Assembly: GCF_000807855.2 (NCBI RefSeq)
Contig: NZ_JRYR02000001.1
Location: forward strand, 1,667,881-1,731,880
Length of the DNA stretch: 64,000 bases
Direction of reading: 5' to 3'
Origin: Flammeovirga pacifica
GTDB taxonomy: Bacteria > Bacteroidota > Bacteroidia > Cytophagales > Flammeovirgaceae
The position numbers were made by a program, and so were the translations under genes. Below are positions 54,536 to 63,083 of the stretch, one piece after another. The notes under the pieces are model-generated. The model saw only the letters and a list, made by a program, of their open reading frames with translations. It made no database searches and had not been told where the DNA came from. The number at the start of each line of letters is the position of its first letter. Within the stretch, counting starts at the first letter, position 1.

Positions 54536-56564
54536 AAATAATGAGGTGGTCCAAGACATGATGCTTCTTTACGAACTGTCATTACAAACTGGAAAGACAT
54601 TACACTTTTATGAAAACTTAAATAATTTCATTAAGCTTTTTATTCACAGAAAAAGTATAAGTAACGTTTCTGTTTGGATGAAAGCTTCGAGCATTAAAGA
54701 GACTTCATTAATTCAACTTGATGAAGATATAGATAACCAATCATGGATTAATATCCTTAATTTCCCCTATCAAGAAAACAACAATGTTGATACACTAAAA
54801 GTAAATCATTTATTAGGGTTTCAAAACGTTGGTGATATTTATAGTTTGACAATTGATAAAAACTATACTATACACAATTCAATCAACATTAAAGAGGGCA
54901 CCTATCTATTTCACAAATTAGACAAGTTTGGAATAATTCAATACCATTCAAATATAAAAAATGACCCTAGATTAAGTCCTTATTCTATCAAAAAAATGAG
55001 TGTGGTTTTCAAGCACTTTAAGAATTCAATTATTGCTAGTCTTAATCAACTAAAACTTGAAAAGGCAATAGAATTGTCAAATCAAAAGAGTAAGGAAATT
55101 GTAATGCTGTCGAAGTTTGCATTAGAAAACCCCTACCCTGTAATGAGATTTGATAGCGAAGGAGAGCTAATTTTTCATAACAAACCATCAGAATCCATTC
55201 TTACTCATTTTATTGAATTAAAATGGGCATATGCTACCATGTTCAAAAAGACTTTGGATACTAATGAAATGAAAGTCTATGAACAAGTGATCCATGGTAA
55301 ACATTATTCTTTTACCGTAAGGCCTATTCAAGAGTTTAATTATGTCAATATCTATGGAATGGATATAAGCCATAGAAAAAAAGTAGAGCAAAAATTAAAA
55401 GACGAAAAAGATAAAGCCGAAAGGTTAGCCAACATCAAAATGGAGTTTTTATCGACAATGAGTCATGAAATCAGAACACCAATGAATTCTATTATTGGTT
55501 CTATTAATCTTTTATTTGATTCTGATTTAAATGATTATCAAGATAAAAAATTACATATGATGCAATTTGCAGCTAACAATTTATTGAGACTCATTAATGA
55601 AATTCTTGATTTTAATAAATTGGAAGCCAATAAAGTCCATTTAGAAACAATCCGATTTTCGATTCCTGAAACTTTAGATAATCTTCTTTCTATGCATGTA
55701 GACAATGCTGAGAAGAAAAATATAACCCTTCAATTACAATTAGAAAAAGTACCTGTTGATTTTGTTGTTGGCGACCCCACTCGATTATCACAAATACTTT
55801 TAAATTTAATTTCAAATGCCATAAAGTTCACAGAAAAAGGAGGTGTAGAAATTAAGGTGAGGAGTACTTTTAATAATAAAACTACCGTGGTCTATGAATT
55901 CGAAATTGTTGACTCTGGTATTGGTATTTCTCAAGAAAAAATTGATACTATTTTTGAAGCCTTTACTCAAGAAGATTCTAGTACTACAAGAAGGTTTGGA
56001 GGATCTGGCTTAGGGTTAAGTATTACCAAAAAATTGATCGATTTATTAGAAGGAAGCCTAGAAGTAAAAAGTGAAATTGGTAAAGGGACTTCATTCATAG
56101 CAAGAGTTCCTTATCAAATTGCAGATAATCAAGAGAAGAAATCAAAGAAAAAACGTAAACAAATAGTCCTTGATCATCAAAAAGATTTAAAGGACATCAA
56201 TGTGCTTTTGGTAGATGATAATGAATTTAATATTCTAATTGCTACCGAATTCCTAAATAGATGGCAGGCAAACATTATCACTGCTAGAAATGGTGAAGAA
56301 GCTATCAATGCCATAAAAGAAAATAAAGAAGCTATTCAACTTGTATTAATGGATCTTCAGATGCCTGTTTTAAATGGGTTTGAAGCCACAAAACTAATTC
56401 GTTCTTTTGATGGAGACTATTATAAGAAACTTCCAATAATTGCCTTAACTGCTGATGTTACTAGTGATGATATTCATGGAATTGAAAACAAAGGCTTTAA
56501 TGATTTCACCTCTAAACCATTCGATCCTGAAAAACTTTTACAAAAACTTTTACATTATCTTTAA
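54519..56564 (+). CDS. Hybrid histidine kinase with C-terminal receiver domain
   Basis: A soluble hybrid sensor kinase of 681 aa. The N-terminal ~210 residues are GAF-like by position but weakly supported. A short PAS-like region is at about 215-285 (MRFDSEGELIFHN). A coiled coil leads to HisKA (FLSTMSHEIRTPMNSIIGS), HATPase_c (NLISNAIKFTEKG, DSGIGIS, GGSGLGLSITKKL) and a receiver at about 560-680 (NVLLVDDNEFN, VLMDLQMPVLNG, TSKPFDPEK). No membrane helix is present. ATG 54519 gives a 17-base overlap with the FIST gene, which implies translational coupling. Confidence 0.93.
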   Translation: MLSKSENNEVVQDMMLLYELSLQTGKTLHFYENLNNFIKLFIHRKSISNVSVWMKASSIKETSLIQLDEDIDNQSWINILNFPYQENNNVDTLKVNHLLGFQNVGDIYSLTIDKNYTIHNSINIKEGTYLFHKLDKFGIIQYHSNIKNDPRLSPYSIKKMSVVFKHFKNSIIASLNQLKLEKAIELSNQKSKEIVMLSKFALENPYPVMRFDSEGELIFHNKPSESILTHFIELKWAYATMFKKTLDTNEMKVYEQVIHGKHYSFTVRPIQEFNYVNIYGMDISHRKKVEQKLKDEKDKAERLANIKMEFLSTMSHEIRTPMNSIIGSINLLFDSDLNDYQDKKLHMMQFAANNLLRLINEILDFNKLEANKVHLETIRFSIPETLDNLLSMHVDNAEKKNITLQLQLEKVPVDFVVGDPTRLSQILLNLISNAIKFTEKGGVEIKVRSTFNNKTTVVYEFEIVDSGIGISQEKIDTIFEAFTQEDSSTTRRFGGSGLGLSITKKLIDLLEGSLEVKSEIGKGTSFIARVPYQIADNQEKKSKKKRKQIVLDHQKDLKDINVLLVDDNEFNILIATEFLNRWQANIITARNGEEAINAIKENKEAIQLVLMDLQMPVLNGFEATKLIRSFDGDYYKKLPIIALTADVTSDDIHGIENKGFNDFTSKPFDPEKLLQKLLHYL

Positions 56565-56578
56565 AAAAACTAATAATC

Positions 56579-56610
56579 TTGATGATTCTCCAAATTTGAC
56601 TGTATTTTTG
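56579..56610 (+). promoter_or_regulatory. Bacteroidota consensus promoter of the flippase-like gene
   Basis: TTG (56579-56581), a 21-nt spacer and TATTTTTG (56603-56610). The start codon is 63 nt downstream. Confidence 0.7.
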
Positions 56611-56673
56611 CCCTTTAGTCGAGTCTCATATTCTCACACTTTGAATTCATAAACCAACAAAAACGGCTTTTCT

Positions 56674-57753
56674 ATGGATACGCAACAGCAAAAAATGCTT
56701 AAAAATTTAAGCCCTACCAAAACACTTATCCCTGTGTTTATTGGAATTGCTATTTATGCCTACATGGTTTGGTCTGATGATAGTTTCCATGGAGATACTA
56801 TTCTTGAAAGCTTAGGTAATATGAACATTTGGTGGATTCTATTATCCTTTGTGGTTTTAATAGGAAGAGATGCTGGCTATATGTATAGAATCAGAACACT
56901 TACAAACAATCATCTAAGTTGGAATTCTAGCTTCTTTGTCATCATGCTTTGGGAGTTTGCTTCTGCAGTTACTCCTTCTGTTGTTGGTGGCACTAGTGTG
57001 GCTGTTTTTATAATGAACAAAGAAAAGATTTCTTTTGGTAAAGCATTGAGTTATGTAATGCTCACTGCGATTTTAGATAACCTATTCTTTGTTTTTGCTT
57101 CTATACTCGTCATTCTATTATTTCCTGGATCTATTTTCCCTACCAATAATTACTCTGCAGAACTACTTGGAGTCACTCTCGGGTTAAAACAAATATTTGT
57201 AGTAAGTGTAAGTTTAATTGCTATTTATACTGCATTTATGGCCTGGGGACTATTTATCGGACCTAAAACTTTTAAGAAGTTTTTATGGTCTTTGACTTCT
57301 ACTCGATTTACAAAAAGATGGAGAAGGTTAGCTGTAAAAAGTGGAAATGAAATGATTGTTGCTTCTCGAGAATTAAGAGGTCATCCTACTAGTTATTGGT
57401 TAAAAGTTATTCTATCTACCATATTTATTTGGTGCTCAAGATACGCAATGTTGAATTGCCTAATTAATGCTTTCTTATATATTGATTTGTTTGCGATGTC
57501 TCAAGGACAATTACTTGATCAATTCTTGATTTTTGGTAGACAGATTATCATGTGGATTGTCATGTTAATTTCACCAACTCCAGGAAGTGCTGGAACTGCT
57601 GAATACTTCTTTGGAGAATTTTTTAAAGAGTTTTTCAATGACGGTGGTATTGTAATTATTGTCGCTTTATTCTGGAGATTATTCACTTATTACACCTATT
57701 TATTGATTGGAGTTATCGTTTTACCTACTTGGATAACGAAAAGGTTCAAATAA
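56674..57753 (+). CDS. Lysylphosphatidylglycerol synthase TM-domain family (UPF0104) protein
   Basis: A polytopic membrane protein of 359 aa with about seven or eight hydrophobic helices. It belongs to the UPF0104/lysylphosphatidylglycerol-synthase transmembrane (flippase-like) family. Signatures are MLWEFASAVTPSVVGGTSVAVFIM and the C-terminal LISPTPGSAGTAEYFFGEFF. The cytoplasmic aminoacyl-transferase domain of MprF is absent, so it should not make lysyl-PG itself. A lipid or glycolipid flippase role has been proposed for related proteins and is an inference here. It is monocistronic behind a consensus promoter. Confidence 0.9.
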   Translation: MDTQQQKMLKNLSPTKTLIPVFIGIAIYAYMVWSDDSFHGDTILESLGNMNIWWILLSFVVLIGRDAGYMYRIRTLTNNHLSWNSSFFVIMLWEFASAVTPSVVGGTSVAVFIMNKEKISFGKALSYVMLTAILDNLFFVFASILVILLFPGSIFPTNNYSAELLGVTLGLKQIFVVSVSLIAIYTAFMAWGLFIGPKTFKKFLWSLTSTRFTKRWRRLAVKSGNEMIVASRELRGHPTSYWLKVILSTIFIWCSRYAMLNCLINAFLYIDLFAMSQGQLLDQFLIFGRQIIMWIVMLISPTPGSAGTAEYFFGEFFKEFFNDGGIVIIVALFWRLFTYYTYLLIGVIVLPTWITKRFK

Positions 57754-57933
57754 TTCTATCTAAATACCAATTTTCAACTTCTTTCTTACGAACTTTGTGT
57801 TCACTTGCCATATCAAAACTTTTAAGGCTACTTGTTGTTGATATAAAGCTACTTGTACAAATCATTTAATATTTGAGTTTGTCACAGCTCAACTTCCTTA
57901 TAAAGTTAGAGACGGTATTAGAGAATTGTAATT

Positions 57934-59892
57934 ATGATAAGAAAGGAAAATAAGTTATCTGATTGGTTGCCTATCACTAAAAAAGAGATGGAACTAAGAG
58001 GATGGGATAGTTTAGATGTCATCATCATTTCTGGTGATGCTTATGTTGATCACCCTTCGTTTGGTGCTGCTGTGATAGCAAGGCTTGTAGAAGCTGAAGG
58101 TTTGAAAGTTGGTATTATTCCACAACCCAATTGGAGAGATGATCTAAGAGATTTCAAAAAATTAGGTAAACCGAATCTGTTTTTTGGCGTTACTGGTGGT
58201 TGTATGGATTCTATGGTAAACCATTATACAGCTGCAAAACGTAAGCGTTCTAATGATGCTTATACTCCAGATGGGGCACCTAACTTTAGACCTGATTATG
58301 CTACTGTTACCTATAGCAAAATTCTTAAAGACTTATACCCTGAGGTACCTGTGCTGATTGGAGGTATTGAAGCCTCTCTAAGAAGAGTAACACATTACGA
58401 TTATTGGTCTGACCAACTTAAACCTTCTATAATGGTAGAATCTGGTGCTGATATTTTAGTATATGGCATGGGAGAACAACCACTTAAACAGATTATTAGT
58501 TTGGTTAAAAAAGGCGTTCCTATGCGCTCTTTAAAAACAATACAACAAACGGCTGTTTTGCAACCAATAGAAGACGATATCCCGAAAGGAGTACATTGGA
58601 AAACTATTGAGTTGAATTCTCACGAAAAATGTTTAGAAGATAAAATTGCTTTTGCTTCTAATTTTAAGCATATCGAAAGAGAATCAAATAAACAGTATGC
58701 CGATCGTTTAACTCAAGAAGTTGGTGAACAAAGATTGGTTATCAACCCTCCTTACAAAACGATGAAGGAGAAAGAAATTGATGCCTCTTTTGATCTTCCG
58801 TATACTCGTCTACCTCACCCTAAATATAAAAACAAAGGACCAATCCCTGCATTTGAGATGATTAAGTTCTCGATCAATATGCATAGAGGTTGTTTCGGTG
58901 GATGTAGTTTCTGTACGATTTCCGCACATCAAGGTAAAATGATTGCCTCTCGTTCTGAAGAATCAATCTTAAAAGAAATCAAGGATGTAACAACAATGCC
59001 TGATTTTAAAGGATACCTAAGTGATTTAGGAGGACCAAGTGCTAACATGTACAAAATGAAAGGTAAGGTCCAATCTATTTGTGATAAATGTGTAAGTCCT
59101 TCTTGTATTCATCCTGTTGTATGTGATAACCTAGATTCTTCGCATAAAGCGATGACTCAACTCTACAGAAAAGTAGATAAAATGCCTGAAATAAAAAAGG
59201 CATTTGTAAGTAGTGGTATTCGCTATGACTTATTAGTTTCTGATTACAACAAATCTGATGAAACTAAAAGTTTAACTGAATATATGGAACAAGTAGTAAC
59301 ACGCCATATACCAGGTAGATTAAAAGTTGCCCCTGAACATACTTCAGATCCTGTATTGAGAATCATGAGAAAACCTTCATTTAAACACTTCCATACGTTT
59401 AAGCAAAAGTTTGATCAGATCAATAAGAAACATGGTTTAAAACAACCTCTTATTCCTTATTTTATTTCATCTCACCCAGGTTGTGAAATGCAGGATATGG
59501 CTAACCTTGCCTTGGAAACCAAAGAAATGGGTTTCCAATTAGAGCAAGTACAAGACTTTACTCCTACTCCAATGACTACGGCTACGGTTATCTATTACAC
59601 TGGTGTTCACCCTTACACTTTGAAGCCCGTAGAAACAGTTAAAGATCCTAGACGAAAGAAAGATCAGAATAAATTTTTCTTCTGGTATAAGAAGGAGAAT
59701 CATAATTGGATTAGAGAGACTTTAAGAAAGACAGGGAACTCTAAAATGGCAGAAGACCTTCTTAAATACCATGCTCAGCAAAAAAGGGAGGAGAAGTTTA
59801 AACAAACAGATAGTGTTGGTAAAAAACCTTCTACTAAAGGAAAAGGTGGATCCGTTAAATCGAAATCAAGAAATAAGAAAAGGAGAAGATAA
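57934..59892 (+). CDS. YgiQ-family radical SAM protein
   Basis: A 652-aa radical SAM enzyme of the YgiQ family. The N-terminal ~290 residues are a B12-binding-like/DUF3362-linked region (SGDAYVDHPSFGAAVIARLVEAEG). The radical SAM core has the CxxxCxxC motif in NMHRGCFGGCSFCTISAHQG at about residues 310-330. Further conserved cysteines follow (SICDKCVSPSC). The C-terminus is a DUF3362-type region ending in a Lys/Arg/Ser-rich tail (STKGKGGSVKSKSRNKKRRR). The family's substrate is not known. It is monocistronic, ending at the palindromic terminator. Confidence 0.95.
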   Translation: MIRKENKLSDWLPITKKEMELRGWDSLDVIIISGDAYVDHPSFGAAVIARLVEAEGLKVGIIPQPNWRDDLRDFKKLGKPNLFFGVTGGCMDSMVNHYTAAKRKRSNDAYTPDGAPNFRPDYATVTYSKILKDLYPEVPVLIGGIEASLRRVTHYDYWSDQLKPSIMVESGADILVYGMGEQPLKQIISLVKKGVPMRSLKTIQQTAVLQPIEDDIPKGVHWKTIELNSHEKCLEDKIAFASNFKHIERESNKQYADRLTQEVGEQRLVINPPYKTMKEKEIDASFDLPYTRLPHPKYKNKGPIPAFEMIKFSINMHRGCFGGCSFCTISAHQGKMIASRSEESILKEIKDVTTMPDFKGYLSDLGGPSANMYKMKGKVQSICDKCVSPSCIHPVVCDNLDSSHKAMTQLYRKVDKMPEIKKAFVSSGIRYDLLVSDYNKSDETKSLTEYMEQVVTRHIPGRLKVAPEHTSDPVLRIMRKPSFKHFHTFKQKFDQINKKHGLKQPLIPYFISSHPGCEMQDMANLALETKEMGFQLEQVQDFTPTPMTTATVIYYTGVHPYTLKPVETVKDPRRKKDQNKFFFWYKKENHNWIRETLRKTGNSKMAEDLLKYHAQQKREEKFKQTDSVGKKPSTKGKGGSVKSKSRNKKRRR

Positions 59893-59922
59893 TCCCTCTT
59901 CTTTATATTATTAGCAATAAAA

Positions 59923-59946
59923 AAAGCCTGTCGTACGACAGGCTTT
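59923..59946. terminator. Bidirectional intrinsic terminator
   Basis: AAAGCCTGTCGT/ACGACAGGCTTT is a perfect 24-bp palindrome with no spacer and A/T-runs at both sides. It separates the converging ygiQ-like and TonB-domain genes. Confidence 0.9.
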
Positions 59947-59977
59947 CTTCTTTAATTATAATATATATTTCTAGAAT

Positions 59978-60379
59978 TTAGAAATTCAATGAAAAGTTGA
60001 ATGGAATTACCACCCAAGATGGAACTGCTTCTGCATCTCCTGTTGTATTATTAATAACTATTGTTGGTTCAAATTCTAAAGACATTACAGCTGATTCCAC
60101 TGCTGAAGCCAATCGATGATCTGACCCTTCCATTACTGTATATTTTTGAACTGTACCGTCAGCATCTACATAAACTCTAACTTTAACGGTACCTTCTATT
60201 GCTAAATTTTTTCCTACTGCAGGATATTCTACCATTTTCATGGCCTCTTCATAATTTAGTGCCTTAGCTTCTTTATATGAGAATAATGGTTTATCGTCAT
60301 CTACTTTAGATGCCATCGCGTTGTTAATAAATAAACCAAATGTTAGTAATAATGCTGATAAGATATTGAATGTTTTCAT
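59978..60379 (-). CDS. Secreted TonB C-terminal domain protein
   Basis: A 133-aa exported protein. The signal peptide is MKTFNILSALLLTFGLFINNAMA. It is followed by about 30 residues and a TonB_C-type domain (GTVKVRVYVDADGTVQKYTVMEGSDHRLASAVESAVMSLEFEP). It has no membrane anchor after processing, so it cannot energise receptors by itself. The same domain type forms the C-terminus of the M56/BlaR1-like protein at 61156, which is encoded divergently. A shared peptide-binding or signal role is possible. It has a -7-like TATATTTG at 60438-60445 (minus strand). Confidence 0.85.
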   Translation of the reverse strand: MKTFNILSALLLTFGLFINNAMASKVDDDKPLFSYKEAKALNYEEAMKMVEYPAVGKNLAIEGTVKVRVYVDADGTVQKYTVMEGSDHRLASAVESAVMSLEFEPTIVINNTTGDAEAVPSWVVIPFNFSLNF

Positions 60380-60437
60380 AGTTGTATTATTTATGTTGTA
60401 GTTACATCAGTGTCATCCTCAGTTAACATTGACTTAA

Positions 60438-60478
60438 CAAATATAGATAAATAATTAAAAATTGTACGATATACAATT
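60438..60478 (-). promoter_or_regulatory. Possible promoter and overlapping palindrome for the TonB-domain gene
   Basis: Minus-strand -7 TATATTTG is at 60438-60445. The inverted repeat AATTGTA-N5-TACAATT (60460-60466 and 60472-60478) falls where the -33 would be. Its TGTA/TACA core recalls BlaI-type operators, but no exact -33 TTG is found. Confidence 0.4.
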
Positions 60479-60652
60479 AATAATTTTTAGTGATTTATCT
60501 CAGTATATTTCTATGATATAATCAAAAAACGACATTAATATACTGATTTACTTAACATTACAAGATCGTTGACCTTTATTTACGTTCTTAACATTAAGTT
60601 CACATTGGATACTTTATTTAACCGTAGATGAATAAAATTAGTTACAAAAACC

Positions 60653-60716
60653 AACTAAACTTTTAGTTATTTAACTATTTTTTTAGTTTGAATTCTTGTA
60701 AACTAAATCTTTAGTT
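60653..60716. promoter_or_regulatory. Three-copy operator AACTAAAnnTTTAGTT before blaI
   Basis: Copies at 60653-60668 (perfect 7-2-7), 60673-60688 (right half perfect, left half AACTATT with two mismatches) and 60701-60716 (perfect). All have the same 16-bp size. They lie 64 bases or more upstream of the BlaI/MecI-type gene in the region shared with the divergent TonB-domain gene. Likely the autoregulatory operator of that repressor. The rest of the 400-base stretch is AT-rich with no ORF. Confidence 0.75.
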
Positions 60717-60779
60717 GATACATTGCAAACGTATTCAAATACAAAACACATCTTCTTTTCAAAAAATTATCTGATAAAA

Positions 60780-61148
60780 ATGAAAAAATTAACCACGGCA
60801 GAAGAACAAGTAATGCAAGTTCTTTGGCAACTAAAAAAAGGTTTTGTGAAAGAGATCATTGCAGAACTACCAGAACCAAAACCCGCTTACAATACTATCT
60901 CTACAATTATTAGAATACTAGAACAAAAAGAGTTTGTTGGGCATGAAACGTTTGGGAAATCACATCAATACCACCCAATAGTAAGTAAAGAACAATATTC
61001 TCATCAATATCTAAAAAGTTTTGTAGGAAGGTTCTTTAGTGGTTCTTTCGAAAACATGGTTTCTTTCTTTGCTCAAAAAGAAGATGTAGATATTAATGAA
61101 TTAGAAGATCTATTAAACGATATAGAATCAGACAAGAATAAAAAATAA
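60780..61148 (+). CDS. BlaI/MecI/CopY-family transcriptional repressor
   Basis: A 122-aa winged-helix repressor. ATG 60780 (MKKLTTAEEQVMQVLW) is chosen over the in-frame TTG at 60723 because it starts at the conserved helix 1. The winged helix covers residues 3-70 (PAYNTISTIIRILEQKEFVGHE) and the dimerisation region follows (YLKSFVGRFFSGSFENMV). BlaI-type repressors bind palindromes as dimers and are released when the BlaR1 partner cleaves them. The M56/BlaR1-like gene follows 7 bp downstream, so the pair is an operon. The three-copy operator lies upstream. Confidence 0.93.
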   Translation: MKKLTTAEEQVMQVLWQLKKGFVKEIIAELPEPKPAYNTISTIIRILEQKEFVGHETFGKSHQYHPIVSKEQYSHQYLKSFVGRFFSGSFENMVSFFAQKEDVDINELEDLLNDIESDKNKK

Positions 61149-61155
61149 TATCATT

Positions 61156-62712
61156 ATGCTCCGTTATTTATTTATCTCTTCAATAGGAATCACCCTACTC
61201 TCTGTGATATACATTGCTCTATTAAGGAAACAAACGTTTTTTCAACAAAATAGAATCACCTTATTAATGGGAATGATCATGAGTTTAATATTCCCTTTAA
61301 TAAATATACTAAGGTACACTCCTGAGATCACAATTATTCAGTCCTTACCAACTGTTTACTTACCAGAAATTACGGTGAGAAGTTCAGGAGACATAGCTAG
61401 TTCTACCATTAATATTAATTACTGGCAAGTAGTTTTAGGAGTTTATTCAATGGTAACAATATTATTATTTATAAAATTTATTATCTCAAACTATAAATTA
61501 ATACGGTTTATTAATAAAAATGAGGTAGAATATTATAATGAGTACCCCCTTATTAAAACAGAAGGTCGTTATCCTACTTTTGCCTATTTAAAATATATTT
61601 TTTGGGATAATTCAATTCCTCTCAACAAGAAAGAACAACTATTGATACTCAAACACGAAGAAACACATATAAAGGAGTATCATTCCGTAGACATTTTATC
61701 GATGGAAATACTGAAAATTATTTTTTGGTTCCATCCTGCTATATATATCATTGATGCTGCACTGCGCACGCAGCATGAATTCATTGCCGATAAAAAGGCT
61801 AATGATCTGACTAACGATGCATCGTACCGTCAATTAATGGTCCGTTCGCTTTTTGAAGAGCTCTCATTAAGTGTTGGGCATGGATTTCAATTTTCAACTG
61901 TAAAAACAAGAATCAAAATGCTTAAAAAACAACGCTCTGCACAATGGAAACGTGTATTTTCGATCTTATCTCTAGTATCTATTCTAGGTTCAATTGTCAT
62001 TCTTCAATCATGTGTTGATAACGAAGTTAGAGCAATGAATGATGCCCTGAAAGATATTCAAGTAAAATCATTATATGGGTTTAACTTTGGGGACAAAACC
62101 TATTGGGATGTTCATGGTACTATATTCTCTCATAATCTTAAAGAAGAAACAACAACTATATCATCAGACCAAATAAATGCTGATTACATAGTATCTGTTC
62201 ATGTTATTAAGGATAGAAGTAAAATGCCAGATATTTTTAAAGGGAAAGTAGATGATATTATTCTGATGAGTTTTGAAGATGAATTAGAGGCACCCATCAT
62301 TTCAGAAATTCAGAAACTTCCTTATACTAATAGAGACCTTGATGCAGAAAAAGAATTCGCCATGAAAACTAAAGAAGTTTCATCCTCTTCTGATGATGAC
62401 GTTTTTGAGGTGGTAGAAAACCCTGCTTCTGCTCCTAATGGTATGAAAGCTTTTTATGATGATTTGGGTAAAAATATCATTTATCCAAATGATGCTAAAA
62501 GGAAAGATGTTGAAGGTAAAGTTTACGTTCAGTTTGTAGTAAATAAAGAGGGAGTGGCTGAGGATGTAAAAGTGGTTAGAGGTTTTGATCCAACATTCGA
62601 TAAAGTTGCAGTAGACGCAGTAGCTAAAACTGTTACAAATTGGAACCCAGCCACACAAAGAGGACAAGTGGTAAAACAAAGAATGGTATTACCAGTAGTC
62701 TTTAAACTTTAA
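61156..62712 (+). CDS. M56 (BlaR1-like) membrane metallopeptidase with C-terminal TonB domain
   Basis: A 518-aa inner-membrane protein. About four membrane helices lie at residues 5-22, 33-50, 90-110 and 170-200. The M56 zinc motif is HEETH (H167, E168, H171), in KHEETHIKEYHSVDI, with the third-ligand region QHEFIADKKAND. A further hydrophobic segment is at about 270-290. From about 430 a TonB_C domain (EGKVYVQFVVNKEGVAEDVKVVRGFDP) replaces the penicillin-binding sensor of classic BlaR1. It should cleave the BlaI-type repressor in response to a signal that need not be a beta-lactam. Confidence 0.93.
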   Translation: MLRYLFISSIGITLLSVIYIALLRKQTFFQQNRITLLMGMIMSLIFPLINILRYTPEITIIQSLPTVYLPEITVRSSGDIASSTININYWQVVLGVYSMVTILLFIKFIISNYKLIRFINKNEVEYYNEYPLIKTEGRYPTFAYLKYIFWDNSIPLNKKEQLLILKHEETHIKEYHSVDILSMEILKIIFWFHPAIYIIDAALRTQHEFIADKKANDLTNDASYRQLMVRSLFEELSLSVGHGFQFSTVKTRIKMLKKQRSAQWKRVFSILSLVSILGSIVILQSCVDNEVRAMNDALKDIQVKSLYGFNFGDKTYWDVHGTIFSHNLKEETTTISSDQINADYIVSVHVIKDRSKMPDIFKGKVDDIILMSFEDELEAPIISEIQKLPYTNRDLDAEKEFAMKTKEVSSSSDDDVFEVVENPASAPNGMKAFYDDLGKNIIYPNDAKRKDVEGKVYVQFVVNKEGVAEDVKVVRGFDPTFDKVAVDAVAKTVTNWNPATQRGQVVKQRMVLPVVFKL

Positions 62713-62736
62713 GGTTATAAATTTAATTCTTATTAT

Positions 62737-62768
62737 AAGACCCTAAGTACACACTTAGGGTCTTTTTT
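62737..62768 (+). terminator. Intrinsic terminator of the blaI/blaR1-like operon
   Basis: AAGACCCTAAGT (62737-62748) pairs with ACTTAGGGTCTT (62753-62764) around a 4-base loop, with a T-run to 62768. Confidence 0.9.
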
Positions 62769-62912
62769 ATTTCATATAGATTAATATCAAACATATAAAA
62801 AAGAAACTGATCTTTATTAATCAAAAGCCTAACTCAGTCATTAAATACCTAAAAAAGGAGTTTATTTAAATATTATTGTTAATCAAAGTAAATATTGCAA
62901 CCTAACTCAAGT

Positions 62913-62928
62913 TTAACCGTTTGGTTAA
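62913..62928. promoter_or_regulatory. First TTAACCRTTTGGTTAA box, operator-like
   Basis: TTAACC, spacer GTTT, GGTTAA: a 6-4-6 inverted repeat. It lies 155 bases before the MBL gene, in the 315-base AT-rich gene-free stretch (62769-63083). Apart from this box and its second copy I see no other structure there. Confidence 0.6.
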
Positions 62929-63052
62929 TTATAAGTTTAATATCAATCATTAAAAACAAAGTTGATAAAACACTTACTCTCTGGTTTGAATAAAAAATAA
63001 AGTCAAATCTTTAAAAAATATTTAAATCATAATACAAAATTATATCAATCAA

Positions 63053-63068
63053 TTAACCATTTGGTTAA
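63053..63068. promoter_or_regulatory. Second TTAACCRTTTGGTTAA box, operator-like
   Basis: TTAACC, spacer ATTT, GGTTAA. It differs from the first box in one base only (140 bases upstream). It ends 15 bases before the ATG at 63084. The form is typical of a TetR-like dimer site, but the regulator is not identified. Confidence 0.6.
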
Positions 63069-63083
63069 ATAAAAAATTAAGAC

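Noticed and set aside
60723-60779. TTG start of the BlaI-like repressor
   Set aside because: The 19 extra residues precede the conserved helix-turn-helix and begin just after the operator; ATG 60780 fits the family length.
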